64,000 bases of DNA, taken from Rhodobacterales bacterium (GTDB lineage Bacteria; Pseudomonadota; Alphaproteobacteria; Rhodobacterales; Rhodobacteraceae). Positions 46,924-56,513 of this stretch are shown here, piece after piece (positions within the stretch are counted from its first letter, which is position 1; each line of letters starts with the position of its first letter). The notes below the pieces were generated by a model, which worked only from the letters and a program-made list of their open reading frames with translations, did no database searches and was not told where the DNA came from. Both the position numbers and the translations under genes were made by a program. Location: positions 344,669 through 408,668 of the forward strand of contig PDRY01000013.1 in the NCBI GenBank assembly GCA_002748265.1. Direction: 5' to 3'.

Positions 46924-47799
46924 ATGGGCATAAAGCGCAGTCTTGGCAGTTCGGAGCGCACGGGGTTTGCGCTCGTCTCCGTTCCGTTTTTTTATGCGCT
47001 GCTGCTGCTGGCGCTCCCCTTGGGGGCCATTGTCCTGTTCAGCTTCTGGTCTCAGGACTTCCTGGACATCGACCGGACCTTCACCCTGGCCAACTACCGG
47101 GAAGCGCTGAGCAACCCTCTCTACCTGAGCCTGATCAAACGCTCGCTCACCATTTCGGGGGCGGTGACCCTGGCCACGGTGCTGCTGGCCTATCCGATCG
47201 CCTATTACGTTAGCTTCCGCGTTGCGCCGGGGCGCAAATCGCTCTGGCTGTTCCTGATCACGATCCCGTTCTGGACCAGCTATCTGATCCGCGTTTTCCT
47301 GTGGAAAGTGATCTTGGGCTATAACGGCGTGCTGAACACCACCCTGACCGGGCTGGGGATCATCGACGAGCCGCTCTCGTTCATCCTCTACAACGCCAAT
47401 GCCGTGGTGATCACGCTGGCCCATGCGTTTGCGCCCTTTGCGATCCTTCCGATCTTTGTCGCGCTCGAAAAGATCGACCGGTCCTTGCTCGAGGCCTCTC
47501 GGGATCTGGGGGAAAATCGGCTGATGACCTTCCTGAGGGTGACGCTGCCCCTGTCGATGCCCGGCGTGGTGGCGGCGGTGCTGATCGTGTTCATCCCCAC
47601 GGTGGGGGATTACGTGACGCCCAAGCTTTTGGGCGGGCCGAACGGGCTGATGATCGCGAACATGATCCAGACCCAGTTTCTCAAGCTCAACAATGCCCCG
47701 ATGGGCGCGGCTTTGGCCGTGATCGCCATGCTGTGCGTGACGGTGATCGCGCTTGGCTTTGTCGCCCTGAACCGCCGTTTCCTGAGGTCAGGCCGATGA
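46924..47799 (+). CDS. ABC transporter permease, PotB-like
   Basis: 291-aa inner-membrane permease with about six TM helices; the coupling loop EASRDLGENRLMTFLRVTLP is the EAA motif. Resembles the first permease of spermidine/putrescine-type importers. First gene of a three-gene operon; the next gene overlaps by ATGA. Confidence 0.87.
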   Translation: MGIKRSLGSSERTGFALVSVPFFYALLLLALPLGAIVLFSFWSQDFLDIDRTFTLANYREALSNPLYLSLIKRSLTISGAVTLATVLLAYPIAYYVSFRVAPGRKSLWLFLITIPFWTSYLIRVFLWKVILGYNGVLNTTLTGLGIIDEPLSFILYNANAVVITLAHAFAPFAILPIFVALEKIDRSLLEASRDLGENRLMTFLRVTLPLSMPGVVAAVLIVFIPTVGDYVTPKLLGGPNGLMIANMIQTQFLKLNNAPMGAALAVIAMLCVTVIALGFVALNRRFLRSGR

Positions 47800-48599
47800 A
47801 ACCGCTGCGCATCTATGCCATCGCCTATCTGGTGTTTCTCTACGCACCGATCATCTTGCTGCCGCTGTTCGCCTTCAACGACGCCAAGATCATCGCCTTC
47901 CCGCTGTCCGGCTTCACCACCAAATGGTTTGCAGAGCTGGCCACGACCACGGCGCTGCACGACGCGGTGCGCAACTCTCTGGTGATCGCGGGGGCCTCTG
48001 CAGTTCTGGCGACCTGCATGGGGGTGCTGGCCGCGCGGGCGGGGACGATGCACGATTTTCCGCTGAAAGGCGGGATCATGGGCTTCATCATGCTGCCGCT
48101 GGTGCTGCCCGAAATCATCGTGGCCACGTCGCTTCTGGTGGTCGTGGTGCAGGTGCTGGGGCTGGGCCTGTCGAACCTGACGGTGATCGCCGCCCATGTG
48201 CTGATCTGCACGCCGTTTTCTATCGCCATCCTCAATGGCGCGTTCCAGAACCTGGACCCTTCCATGGAGGAAGCCGCCCTCGATCTGGGGGAAACCCGCT
48301 GGAGCGCGTTCCGGCTGGTGACGCTGCCGCTGATCGCGCCGGGGATCGTGTCGTCGCTGCTGATCTCTTTCACCATCTCGCTGGATGAGTTCATCATCGC
48401 GTTCTTTCTCACCGGGTCGAACCCGACCATGCCGGTCTATATCTGGGGGCTGCTGCGCTTTCCGGGGCAGTTGCCGGTGGTCATGGCCCTGGGCACGATC
48501 CTTGTCGCGCTGTCTGTGCTGCTGTTGAGCGTGGCCGAGTATTTCCGCCGCCGGGGGCTTGCCCGCGCCGGCCTCAAGGACACCGGAGGGTTCTTGTGA
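47796..48599 (+). CDS. ABC transporter permease, PotC-like
   Basis: 267 aa with about six TM helices and the EAA loop EEAALDLGETRWSAFRLVTL. Second permease of a polyamine-type importer. Overlaps the previous gene by four bases and the ATPase gene by four (GTGA). Confidence 0.87.
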   Translation: MKPLRIYAIAYLVFLYAPIILLPLFAFNDAKIIAFPLSGFTTKWFAELATTTALHDAVRNSLVIAGASAVLATCMGVLAARAGTMHDFPLKGGIMGFIMLPLVLPEIIVATSLLVVVVQVLGLGLSNLTVIAAHVLICTPFSIAILNGAFQNLDPSMEEAALDLGETRWSAFRLVTLPLIAPGIVSSLLISFTISLDEFIIAFFLTGSNPTMPVYIWGLLRFPGQLPVVMALGTILVALSVLLLSVAEYFRRRGLARAGLKDTGGFL

Positions 48600-49678
48600 G
48601 CTTCATCGACCTGAAGAACATCCAAAAACACTATGGCGATTATCACGCGCTGCGGGGGGTCGATCTGACGATCCCGCAGGGGGAGTTCTTTTCCCTGCTG
48701 GGCCCGTCGGGCTGCGGCAAGACCACGCTCTTGCGCGTGATTGCCGGGTTTGAGGGCGTGGACGGCGGCACCGTCATGATCGACGGGCGCGACATGACCC
48801 AGGTGCCCGCGAACCGGCGCCCCACCAATATGGTGTTCCAGTCCTACGCCATCTTCCCGCACCTGTCGGTGGAGCAGAACGTGGCCTTTGGCCTGCGCAA
48901 GCGGGAAATGTCGAAAAATGACAAGTCGAGCGCGGTGGGAGAGGCGCTTGAGATGGTCGGATTGTCGGGTTTTGGAAAGCGTGCGGCCCATGCGCTTTCG
49001 GGCGGACAGCGGCAGAGGGTCGCTTTGGCGCGTGCGCTCGTGCTGCGGCCCAAGGTGCTGCTGCTGGATGAGCCGCTCTCGGCGCTTGACCGCAAGATGC
49101 GCGAGCAGATGCAGGTGGAACTGATCAAGCTGCAACGCCAGGTGGGGATCACCTTCATCCTGGTCACCCACGATCAGGAGGAGGCCCTGGTCATGTCCGA
49201 CCGGATCGCCGTCATGTTCGACGGGGAGATCGGCCAGATGGACGACCCGGAGGTGCTTTATCGTCGGCCGCGCTCGCAGCGGGTGGCCAATTTCATCGGG
49301 CTGATGAACTTCCTGCCCGCCAAGGTGACCGAGACCGGCGCGCGCTACGGGCTTGAGGTCGCGGGGCTTGGCGCATGCGAGATCGACGCGGAGCAGGTGC
49401 CCGCCGGGGCTGATCTGGGCGATGCGGTGGTCGGCATCCGGCCCGAGACCCTTTCGATCCTGTTCGAGGGCGAGGTCACCGACCGCCGCGTGATCGACGG
49501 CGTGGTCGAAGAGGTCGTCTATTACGGTGACATGACCTACTACCATGTGAAACTGCCGGGGATCGAAAAGCCGCTGACGCTGTCGATGAAGAACCTGATC
49601 GGGCGCCCGGTGCTGGACTACAAAGCGCGGTGCCGGGTGGCGTGGGACGAACGATCCTTGGTGCTTTTGCGCGGCTAA
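48596..49678 (+). CDS. ABC transporter ATPase, PotA-like
   Basis: 360 aa from a GTG start. Walker A GPSGCGKTTLL, Q-loop VFQSYAIFPHLS, signature LSGGQRQRVALARAL, Walker B VLLLDEPLSALD and H-loop VTHDQ, followed by a TOBE-like C-terminal domain (VGIRPETLSIL). The operon lacks the periplasmic binding protein within the window, so substrate specificity cannot be read. A repeat-bearing intergenic region follows. Confidence 0.9.
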   Translation: MSFIDLKNIQKHYGDYHALRGVDLTIPQGEFFSLLGPSGCGKTTLLRVIAGFEGVDGGTVMIDGRDMTQVPANRRPTNMVFQSYAIFPHLSVEQNVAFGLRKREMSKNDKSSAVGEALEMVGLSGFGKRAAHALSGGQRQRVALARALVLRPKVLLLDEPLSALDRKMREQMQVELIKLQRQVGITFILVTHDQEEALVMSDRIAVMFDGEIGQMDDPEVLYRRPRSQRVANFIGLMNFLPAKVTETGARYGLEVAGLGACEIDAEQVPAGADLGDAVVGIRPETLSILFEGEVTDRRVIDGVVEEVVYYGDMTYYHVKLPGIEKPLTLSMKNLIGRPVLDYKARCRVAWDERSLVLLRG

Positions 49679-49710
49679 GGGGGCTGCGCGCTGCCCTCCC
49701 CCAAACCCCC

Positions 49711-49737
49711 TCCCGGGATATTTCTGGCCAAAAGAAG
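49711..49737 (+). repeat. Dispersed intergenic repeat, diverged copy 3
   Basis: TCCCGGGATATTT then CTGGCCAAAAGAAG, sharing the TATTT core, AAGAAG end and overall layout with the copies at 9596 and 54828, and preceded by a C-rich run. It matches them at only a little over half of the 27 positions. It lies after the last gene of the ABC operon. Confidence 0.5.
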
Positions 49738-49811
49738 GGAGCGGCCGGTGCAACCTGGCTCTTGTTGGGGTGAGGGGGCTGGCCTAGCTATTCAGGAAAG
49801 GGAGGACCTGA

Positions 49812-50765
49812 ATGCGCGATCAGATTCCAGAACGGGCCTTGGACTGGCACCGCGCGGGGCGCGGGGCTGTTCTGGCCACTGTCGTTGAGACCTGGGGATC
49901 GGCCCCGCGGCGCACCGGGAGCCAGCTGGTCGTGGCCGGGGATGGCGCCATGGAGGGCTCTGTTTCCGGGGGCTGCGTCGAGGGGGCTGTGGTGGCCGAA
50001 GCGGCGGAGGCCTTGCGCGCAGGTGCGGCGCGGATGCTGGAATTTGGCGTCTCGGATGACGATGCCTTTGCCGTGGGGCTGGCCTGTGGCGGTCGGATCC
50101 GCGTTCTGCTGGAGCCGGTCGGGACCGCGCTGCCAGAGGCCCTGCTGGCGGAACTGGTGGCGGCGCGGGCCGCGCGCCGCCCGGTCGCCTATGTGGTGCC
50201 TGAGGGCGGCGCGCCCCGGCTCGAAGGGCCGGGGGCCTATCCCGATCGGTTCCGGCTGGACCGCTCCGGGGTTGAGGAGGATGGCACCTTTGTCGCCCTT
50301 CACACCCCGCCTTTGCGGCTCTTTGTTGTGGGCGCGGTGCATATTGCGCAGCATCTTTTGCCTATGGCGCGGGGGCTGGGGCATGACGTGACCCTGGTCG
50401 ATCCACGCGGCGCCTTCGGATCGGCGGAGCGCTTTCCGGGGGAAGAGATCAGCGACGATTGGCCGGATGAGGCCTTGCTGGGGCGGCTGGATGGGCGCTG
50501 CGCCGTGGTCACGCTGACCCATGATCCCAAGCTGGACGATCCGGCCCTGATCGTCGCGCTGCCGTCAGAGGCGCTCTATGTTGGGGCTTTGGGCTCGACC
50601 CGGACCCATGCGAAGCGAGTCGCCCGGCTGGAGGCGGCGGGGCTGAGCGCGCAGGACATTGCGCGGCTCCATGCGCCGGTTGGGCTCGATATCGGTGCGG
50701 CGGGGCCTGCGGAGATCGCGCTGTCGATCCTGGCCCAGATCACCCAAGTGTTGCGGCAGGGCTGA
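49812..50765 (+). CDS. XdhC/CoxI-family maturation protein
   Basis: 317 aa: XdhC-CoxI domain (WGSAPRRTGSQLVV, GSVSGGCVEGAVV) then a Rossmann domain (LFVVGAVHIAQHLL, YVGALGSTRTHAKR). XdhC proteins bind molybdenum cofactor and insert sulfurated cofactor into xanthine-oxidase-family enzymes. It opens the operon that leads to CoxS-CoxL-CoxM. Confidence 0.9.
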   Translation: MRDQIPERALDWHRAGRGAVLATVVETWGSAPRRTGSQLVVAGDGAMEGSVSGGCVEGAVVAEAAEALRAGAARMLEFGVSDDDAFAVGLACGGRIRVLLEPVGTALPEALLAELVAARAARRPVAYVVPEGGAPRLEGPGAYPDRFRLDRSGVEEDGTFVALHTPPLRLFVVGAVHIAQHLLPMARGLGHDVTLVDPRGAFGSAERFPGEEISDDWPDEALLGRLDGRCAVVTLTHDPKLDDPALIVALPSEALYVGALGSTRTHAKRVARLEAAGLSAQDIARLHAPVGLDIGAAGPAEIALSILAQITQVLRQG

Positions 50766-51782
50766 GTGGAGTTCGGCCCCGTTCCGGTGGCGCAAGCCGA
50801 AGGCGCTATCCTGGCGCATTCCGTGGCCGTGCCCGGCGGACGGCTGCGCAAGGGGATCGTCCTGACCGCGGCTGATCTGGACGCGCTGAGCGCGCAGGGG
50901 CTGTCGGCGGTGACCGTGGCCCGGCTGGCAGGCAGCGATGTGCACGAGGACGACGCCGCAGCCCGGCTGGGCGCCGCCGTGGTAGAAGGCTCGGGGCTGG
51001 TTGCCGATGCCGCCGTGACGGGCCGGGTCAACCTGCGCGCGCCGGGGCCGGGGATCGTCGAGGTGGACGCCGCGACGGTCGGGGCCGTGAACACGGTGGA
51101 CGAGATGCTGACACTGGCCACGGTGGCGCCCTTCGCGCGGCTCGACGCGCGGGGGCTGGCGGCGACGATCAAGGTGATCTCCTATGGCGTGGACGCGGCG
51201 GCGGTCGCGCGGGCCTGCGCGGCGGCGCGGGGGGCGCTGCGGTTCCACCCGGTGCAGCGGCGGCAGGCGGTCTTGATCCAGACGGTCGTGCCGGGGGAGG
51301 ACGGCGCACGGGGCCATGAGGCCCTGACGCTGCGGCTGGAGCGGCTGGGGGCGCAACTGGCGCCCAAGGTGGTCGTGCCCCATGAGACCGGTGCCTTGCG
51401 CGACGCGCTGCGCGATGTGATCGGCGCCACGCCCCAGCAAGGGGCTGTGACAAAGACAGACGGCGTGATCTTTGTGCTGACCGGCTCGGCCACGTCGGAC
51501 CCCTATGACGTCGGGCCCGCTGCCCTGCGTGCTGCGGGCGGGCGGGTGGAGCGGTTCGGCATGCCCGTCGATCCAGGGAACCTTCTGTTTCTGGGCGATC
51601 TGGACGGGGTTCCCGTGATCGGCCTGCCGGGCTGTGCGCGATCTGCGGCGCTCAACGGCGCGGATTGGGTGCTGGAGCGGGTTTTGTGCGGCGTGCCGGT
51701 ATCGGCGCAAGACATCGCCGGAATGGGCGTGGGCGGCTTGCTCAAGGAGATCCCGTCGAGGCCCCGCCCGCGCGAGGGGTAG
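50766..51782 (+). CDS. Molybdopterin-binding protein (MoeA/CinA-like)
   Basis: 338 aa from a GTG that directly abuts the xdhC stop. It has a domain with VDEMLTLATVAPFARL, a MoCF-type binding fold (TKTDGVIFVLTGSATSDPYD, PVDPGNLLFLGDL) and a C-terminal PGCARSAALNGADWVLERVL. This matches the molybdopterin-binding proteins found in Cox operons, probably handling the cofactor for the enzyme. Confidence 0.82.
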   Translation: MEFGPVPVAQAEGAILAHSVAVPGGRLRKGIVLTAADLDALSAQGLSAVTVARLAGSDVHEDDAAARLGAAVVEGSGLVADAAVTGRVNLRAPGPGIVEVDAATVGAVNTVDEMLTLATVAPFARLDARGLAATIKVISYGVDAAAVARACAAARGALRFHPVQRRQAVLIQTVVPGEDGARGHEALTLRLERLGAQLAPKVVVPHETGALRDALRDVIGATPQQGAVTKTDGVIFVLTGSATSDPYDVGPAALRAAGGRVERFGMPVDPGNLLFLGDLDGVPVIGLPGCARSAALNGADWVLERVLCGVPVSAQDIAGMGVGGLLKEIPSRPRPREG

Positions 51783-51874
51783 CGGGCGGCGGGCGGCGGG
51801 CTCAGAAAATTCTTCCCAAGACGCGGCTTGGCGTGCTTCACTCGGCGTAAGTCAAAAACGGGAGGACATGTTCA

Positions 51875-52360
<486 letters not shown>

Positions 52361-52436
52361 TCGCCACAGACGTAGTCAGGTGCACCACGCGGGAGGGGAG
52401 ACCCGCAGGGCCGCGCCCAGCAAGGGAGGAAAGACC

Positions 52437-54800
52437 ATGGCGAAAGATCATGGCATTGGCGCCAGCAGCAAGCGGCGCGAAGATGTCCGGTTCCTGACCG
52501 GCAAGGGAAAATACACCGACGATATCAATCTCAATGGCCAAGCCTATGTGCATTTCCTGCGCTCGGACGTGGCCCATGGGAGGATCCTGTCCATTGACAC
52601 AAGCGCGGCGGAGGCCATGCCCGGCGTCGTGCGGATCTTCACCGGGGCCGATTTCGAAGGCGTCGGCGGCTTGCCGTGCGGCTGGCAGGTGACGGACAAG
52701 CATGGGCAGCCCATGCAGGAGCCACCGCACCCGGTGCTGGCTCAGGGCAAGGTGCGCCATGTGGGCGATGCGATTGCCGCCGTCGTGGCCGACAGTCGGG
52801 CTGAGGCGCGCGATGCCGCCGAGGCGATCGAGATCGAGATCGAAGAGCTTCCGGCGGTGCTGGACATGAAGGCCGCCCTGAAGGAAGGGGCGCCCAAGGT
52901 CCATGACGATCTGGACAGCAACCTGTGCTACGACTGGGGCTTTGTCGAAGAAAACAAGGCCGCAACCGATGCCGCCTTCGAGGCCGCCGACCACGTGACC
53001 ACCCTTGAGCTGGTGAACAACCGGCTGGTGGCCAACCCGATGGAGCCGCGCGTTGCCATTGGCGATTTCGATGCAGGCACCGGGGAGCACACGCTCTACA
53101 CGACCAGTCAGAACCCCCATGTGATCCGGCTCTTGATGGGCGCCTTCGTGCTGGGCATTCCCGAGCACAAGCTGCGCGTGGTGGCGCCCGATGTGGGCGG
53201 CGGTTTCGGGTCCAAGATCTTCCACTATGCGGAAGAGGCCTTTTGCACCTATGCCGCCAAGGCGGTGCAGCGCCCGGTGAAATGGACCTCAACCCGGTCG
53301 GAGGCATTCATCTCCGATGCCCATGGGCGCGACCATGTGACCAGGATCGAACTGGCGCTCGACAAGGACAACAACTTCACCGCGCTGCGGACCGAGACTT
53401 ACGCGAATATGGGCGCTTACCTGAGCACCTTTGCGCCGTCGGTGCCGACCTGGCTGCACGGCACGCTGATGGCGGGCAACTACAAGACGCCGCATATCTA
53501 TGTGAACGTGAAGGCGGTCTTTACCAACACGGTTCCGGTGGATGCCTATCGCGGGGCCGGGCGGCCCGAGGCGACGTTCCAGCTGGAGCGGGTGATCGAC
53601 AAGGCCGCGCGGGAGCGGGGCGTGGATCCGATTGCTCTGCGGCGCCAGAACTTCGTGACAGAGTTTCCTTACGCGACCCCCGTCGCCGTGGAATACGACA
53701 CGGGCGATTATCACGCCACGATGGACAAGCTCGAAGAGATGGCGGATCTCAAGGGATTCGATGCGCGCCGGAAAGAAAGCGAATCTAAAGGCTTGCTGCG
53801 CGGTCTTGGCGTGAATTGCTATATCGAGGCCTGCGGGATCGCGCCCTCGAACCTCGTGGGTCAGCTTGGCGCGCGCGCCGGGCTCTATGATGCGGCGACC
53901 GTGCGGGTGAATGCCACCGGCTCCATCACCGTCCTGGCCGGGGCGCATAGCCACGGGCAGGGGCACGAGACAGCGTTTCCGCAGGTTCTGTCCGAGATGA
54001 TCGGCATCCCCGAGGACCAGATCGAGATCGTCCATGGCGATACTTCGAAAGTGCCGTTCGGGATGGGGACCTATGGGTCCCGGTCCTTGGCGGTCTGCGG
54101 ATCGGCCATGGTGCGGGCCGCTGAGAAGGTGATCGACAAGGCCAAAAAGATCGCGGCCCACCTGATGGAGGCAGCGCCCGAGGATATCGAGCTGAAGGAT
54201 GGCCAGTTCACCGTGGCGGGCACCGACAAGCAGGTCGCCTGGGGGGATGTGACTTTGGCGGCCTATGTGCCCCATAACTACCCGCTCGAAGACATTGAGC
54301 CGGGGCTGGAGGAGACGTCGTTCTACGATCCGGCGAATTTCACCTATCCGGCGGGGGCCTATGCTTGCGAGGTCGAGATTGACCCCGACACCGGCAAGGT
54401 GCGGATCGACCGGTTCGCTGCGGCGGATGATTTTGGTAATGTCATCAACCCGATGATCGTGTCCGGGCAGGTCCATGGCGGGCTGGCGCAGGGGATCGGG
54501 CAGGCGCTGTTGGAAGGGGCGGCCTATGACGAGAACGGCCAGCTCATCAGCGCAAGCTTCATGGATTACGTGATGCCCCGTGCGCAGGATGTGCCGATGT
54601 TCGACGTGGATCATTCCTGCGCGACGCCCTGCACCCACAACCCCCTGGGGGTGAAGGGCTGCGGGGAGGCGGGGGCGATTGGCTCTCCGCCTGCGGTGGT
54701 GAATGCGGTGGTGGACGCGATCCGCTCTGGCGGGCAGGATGTGACCCATATCGATATGCCGCTGAGTCCCGCGAAAGTGTGGGCCGTGTTGCAAGGCTGA
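52437..54800 (+). CDS. coxL: Form II CO-dehydrogenase-like large subunit, molybdopterin
   Basis: 787-aa molybdopterin subunit of the xanthine oxidase family. The active-site loop reads AYRGAGR at residues 370-376, the form II signature, not the AYxCSFR of true aerobic CO dehydrogenase (form I). The actual substrate is therefore unproven. Other cofactor segments: [18 protein letters not shown] and [18 protein letters not shown]. The ATG at 52437 follows GGGAGG and AAGGAGG upstream. Confidence 0.92.
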   Translation: MAKDHGIGASSKRREDVRFLTGKGKYTDDINLNGQAYVHFLRSDVAHGRILSIDTSAAEAMPGVVRIFTGADFEGVGGLPCGWQVTDKHGQPMQEPPHPVLAQGKVRHVGDAIAAVVADSRAEARDAAEAIEIEIEELPAVLDMKAALKEGAPKVHDDLDSNLCYDWGFVEENKAATDAAFEAADHVTTLELVNNRLVANPMEPRVAIGDFDAGTGEHTLYTTSQNPHVIRLLMGAFVLGIPEHKLRVVAPDVGGGFGSKIFHYAEEAFCTYAAKAVQRPVKWTSTRSEAFISDAHGRDHVTRIELALDKDNNFTALRTETYANMGAYLSTFAPSVPTWLHGTLMAGNYKTPHIYVNVKAVFTNTVPVDAYRGAGRPEATFQLERVIDKAARERGVDPIALRRQNFVTEFPYATPVAVEYDTGDYHATMDKLEEMADLKGFDARRKESESKGLLRGLGVNCYIEACGIAPSNLVGQLGARAGLYDAATVRVNATGSITVLAGAHSHGQGHETAFPQVLSEMIGIPEDQIEIVHGDTSKVPFGMGTYGSRSLAVCGSAMVRAAEKVIDKAKKIAAHLMEAAPEDIELKDGQFTVAGTDKQVAWGDVTLAAYVPHNYPLEDIEPGLEETSFYDPANFTYPAGAYACEVEIDPDTGKVRIDRFAAADDFGNVINPMIVSGQVHGGLAQGIGQALLEGAAYDENGQLISASFMDYVMPRAQDVPMFDVDHSCATPCTHNPLGVKGCGEAGAIGSPPAVVNAVVDAIRSGGQDVTHIDMPLSPAKVWAVLQG

Positions 54801-54827
54801 ACCGGCGGACCGGGGCTCTGCCCCGGA

Positions 54828-54854
54828 CCCCGAGGTATTTGGACAAATAAGAAG
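54828..54854 (+). repeat. Dispersed intergenic repeat, copy 2
   Basis: A 27-bp element starting CCCCGAGGTATTTGG and ending AAATAAGAAG, the exact reverse complement of 9596-9622. A GC-rich hairpin CCGGGGC/GCCCCGG precedes it (54810-54826). It lies between coxL and coxM. Confidence 0.75.
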
Positions 54855-54882
54855 GGCGACTGCCTTTCGAGGAGAGATGGCG

Positions 54883-55662
54883 ATGTATGAGTTCGAATTC
54901 GCAAAGCCTGCGACGCTGGCCGAGGCCGTGGAGGCCATGAAGGGCGAGGAGGCGCAGGCCCTGTCCGGGGGACAGACTCTGATCCCGACGCTGAAAGCGC
55001 GGCTGGCGATGCCGGGCACGCTGGTCAGCCTGGCCGGGATCGAGGAGCTCAAGGGGATTAGCTCCGAGGGCGGCGTGATGACGATTGGCGGGGCAACGGT
55101 TCATGCCGACGTGGCGAAGGGGGGCTTCCCGGCTCTGGCCGCTTTGGCGGGCGGGATCGGGGATCCGGCGGTGCGCACCCGCGGCACGATTGGCGGCAGC
55201 CTTGCCAACAATGATCCGGCGGCCTGCTATCCGGCGGCGGCCTTGGCCTGCGGAGCCACCATCGTGACCGACCGGCGCGAGATCGGGGCGGATGAGTATT
55301 TTCAGGGCCTGTTTGAGACCGCGCTTGAGGAAGGCGAGATCATCACTGCCGTGCGTTTCCCGGTGCCGGAGGCGGCGGCCTATGCCAAGTTCGACCAGCC
55401 TGCGTCTCGCTTTGCGCTTGTGGGCGTGTTCGTGGCGAAGGGACCAGGTGGCGTGCGAGTCGCGGTGACGGGCGCCTCCGAGGATGGCGTGTTCCGCTGG
55501 AGCGCAGCAGAAGAGGCGTTGTCGGCCGAATTCAGTGCAGATGCAATTCAGGACCTGGCCGTGGACGACAGCCATATGATTGAGGATCTGCATGGCAGCC
55601 GGGCCTACCGGGCGCATCTGGTGGGTGTCATGGCCCGCCGTGCCGTGGCGGCTGCCGGGTAA
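54883..55662 (+). CDS. coxM: Form II CO-dehydrogenase-like medium subunit, FAD
   Basis: 259-aa FAD-binding subunit: ALSGGQTLIPTLKARLAMP and GGIGDPAVRTRGTIGGSLAN, the flavin motifs of this family. The ATG at 54883 is chosen since GGAG lies 8 bases upstream; the ATG at 54877 is too close. Completes the S-L-M set, after an unusual 82-bp gap carrying a repeat. Confidence 0.93.
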   Translation: MYEFEFAKPATLAEAVEAMKGEEAQALSGGQTLIPTLKARLAMPGTLVSLAGIEELKGISSEGGVMTIGGATVHADVAKGGFPALAALAGGIGDPAVRTRGTIGGSLANNDPAACYPAAALACGATIVTDRREIGADEYFQGLFETALEEGEIITAVRFPVPEAAAYAKFDQPASRFALVGVFVAKGPGGVRVAVTGASEDGVFRWSAAEEALSAEFSADAIQDLAVDDSHMIEDLHGSRAYRAHLVGVMARRAVAAAG

Positions 55663-55703
55663 GGCGTTGGGCGCTGATGCGCCCTGAGACATGTCGGCAA
55701 AGA

Positions 55704-55738
55704 AAACGCCCCTCGTCTTTTGCAGGCGAGGGGCGTTT
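55704..55738. terminator. Bidirectional terminator between coxM and infC
   Basis: Perfect 12-bp stem AAACGCCCCTCG / CGAGGGGCGTTT with an 11-nt loop, placed between convergent coxM and infC. The run of A/T on each side suits both directions. Confidence 0.85.
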
Positions 55739-55760
55739 GATTTTGGAGTGCGCGGCGGTG

Positions 55761-56303
55761 TTATTTCACCGGGCTGATCATCATGACCATCTGGCGGCCT
55801 TCCATCTTGGGCATGCTGTCGACCTTGCCCAGGCCTTCCACGTCCTCAGAGACCCGTTCGAGAAGCTCGCGGCCCAGGTTCTGGTGCGCCATCTCGCGGC
55901 CGCGGAAGCGCAGGGTGACCTTCACCTTGTTTCCCTTTTCAAGGAACTTGACCACGTTCTTCATCTTCACGTCATAGTCATGCGTGTCGGTGTTGGGCCG
56001 GAACTTGACCTCTTTCACCTCGATGGTGGTCTGCTTTCTGCGGGCTTCGGATTCGCGCTTCTGCTGTTCGTATTTGAACTTGCCGAAATCCATGATCTTG
56101 CAGACCGGCGGGGTCGCATTCGGGGAAATCTCGACAAGGTCGAGCCCGGCTTCTTCGGCGAGCGCCATGCCGCGCTGAGGGGTCACGACGCCGACGTTTT
56201 CCCCATCCGCGCCAATCAGGCGGATTTCGGGGACACGGATGCGATCGTTGACGCGGGGGCCGGTGTCGCGCGTCGGGGGCGCGTTATGAGGTCTGCGGGC
56301 GAT
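55761..56303 (-). CDS. infC: Translation initiation factor IF-3 with AUC start
   Basis: 180 aa. The family sequence begins [20 protein letters not shown], where the frame holds ATC at 56303 and no ATG or GTG closer to the upstream stop. AAAGGA precedes the ATC by 8 bases, so ATC is the likely start. IF-3 is known to use rare start codons (AUU in E. coli) so that IF-3 represses its own translation. The ATG at 56168 and the ATG-like residue before TPQRG (GTG, 56186) would truncate the N-domain. Core motifs: [27 protein letters not shown] and [12 protein letters not shown]. Confidence 0.93.
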   Translation of the reverse strand: MARRPHNAPPTRDTGPRVNDRIRVPEIRLIGADGENVGVVTPQRGMALAEEAGLDLVEISPNATPPVCKIMDFGKFKYEQQKRESEARRKQTTIEVKEVKFRPNTDTHDYDVKMKNVVKFLEKGNKVKVTLRFRGREMAHQNLGRELLERVSEDVEGLGKVDSMPKMEGRQMVMMISPVK

Positions 56304-56318
56304 GGTGGTGGTCCTTTC
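56293..56318 (-). promoter_or_regulatory. Ribosome-binding site and AUC start of infC
   Basis: On the minus strand AAAGGA, eight bases, then ATC and the IF-3 N-terminus ARRPHN. The only other near-start in frame before the upstream TGA is an ATT 10 codons earlier, too far from the ribosome-binding site. This arrangement predicts discrimination and autoregulation by IF-3. Confidence 0.7.
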
Positions 56319-56513
56319 GGATGTTTCGAAAATACTTCAGGCGCGCAAGATATGGGGCGTATGGATTTGGTTCAAGCTGAAAGCGCGGGTTCACGCCGAC
56401 GGGGAAGTGAGCTGTGGCCTTCCCGCTTCCCCTAGCGGGTTTGTTCTGACATATCTTTTTCCCGAAACGTCAGCGGAGTCGCGGGCGTAGGAATTATATC
56501 GGGGGACCTCATC

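Noticed and set aside
48596-49678. Considered sugar or iron importer ATPase instead of PotA-like
   Set aside because: Not excluded, but both permeases resemble PotB/PotC and the order B-C-A fits polyamine-type systems best.
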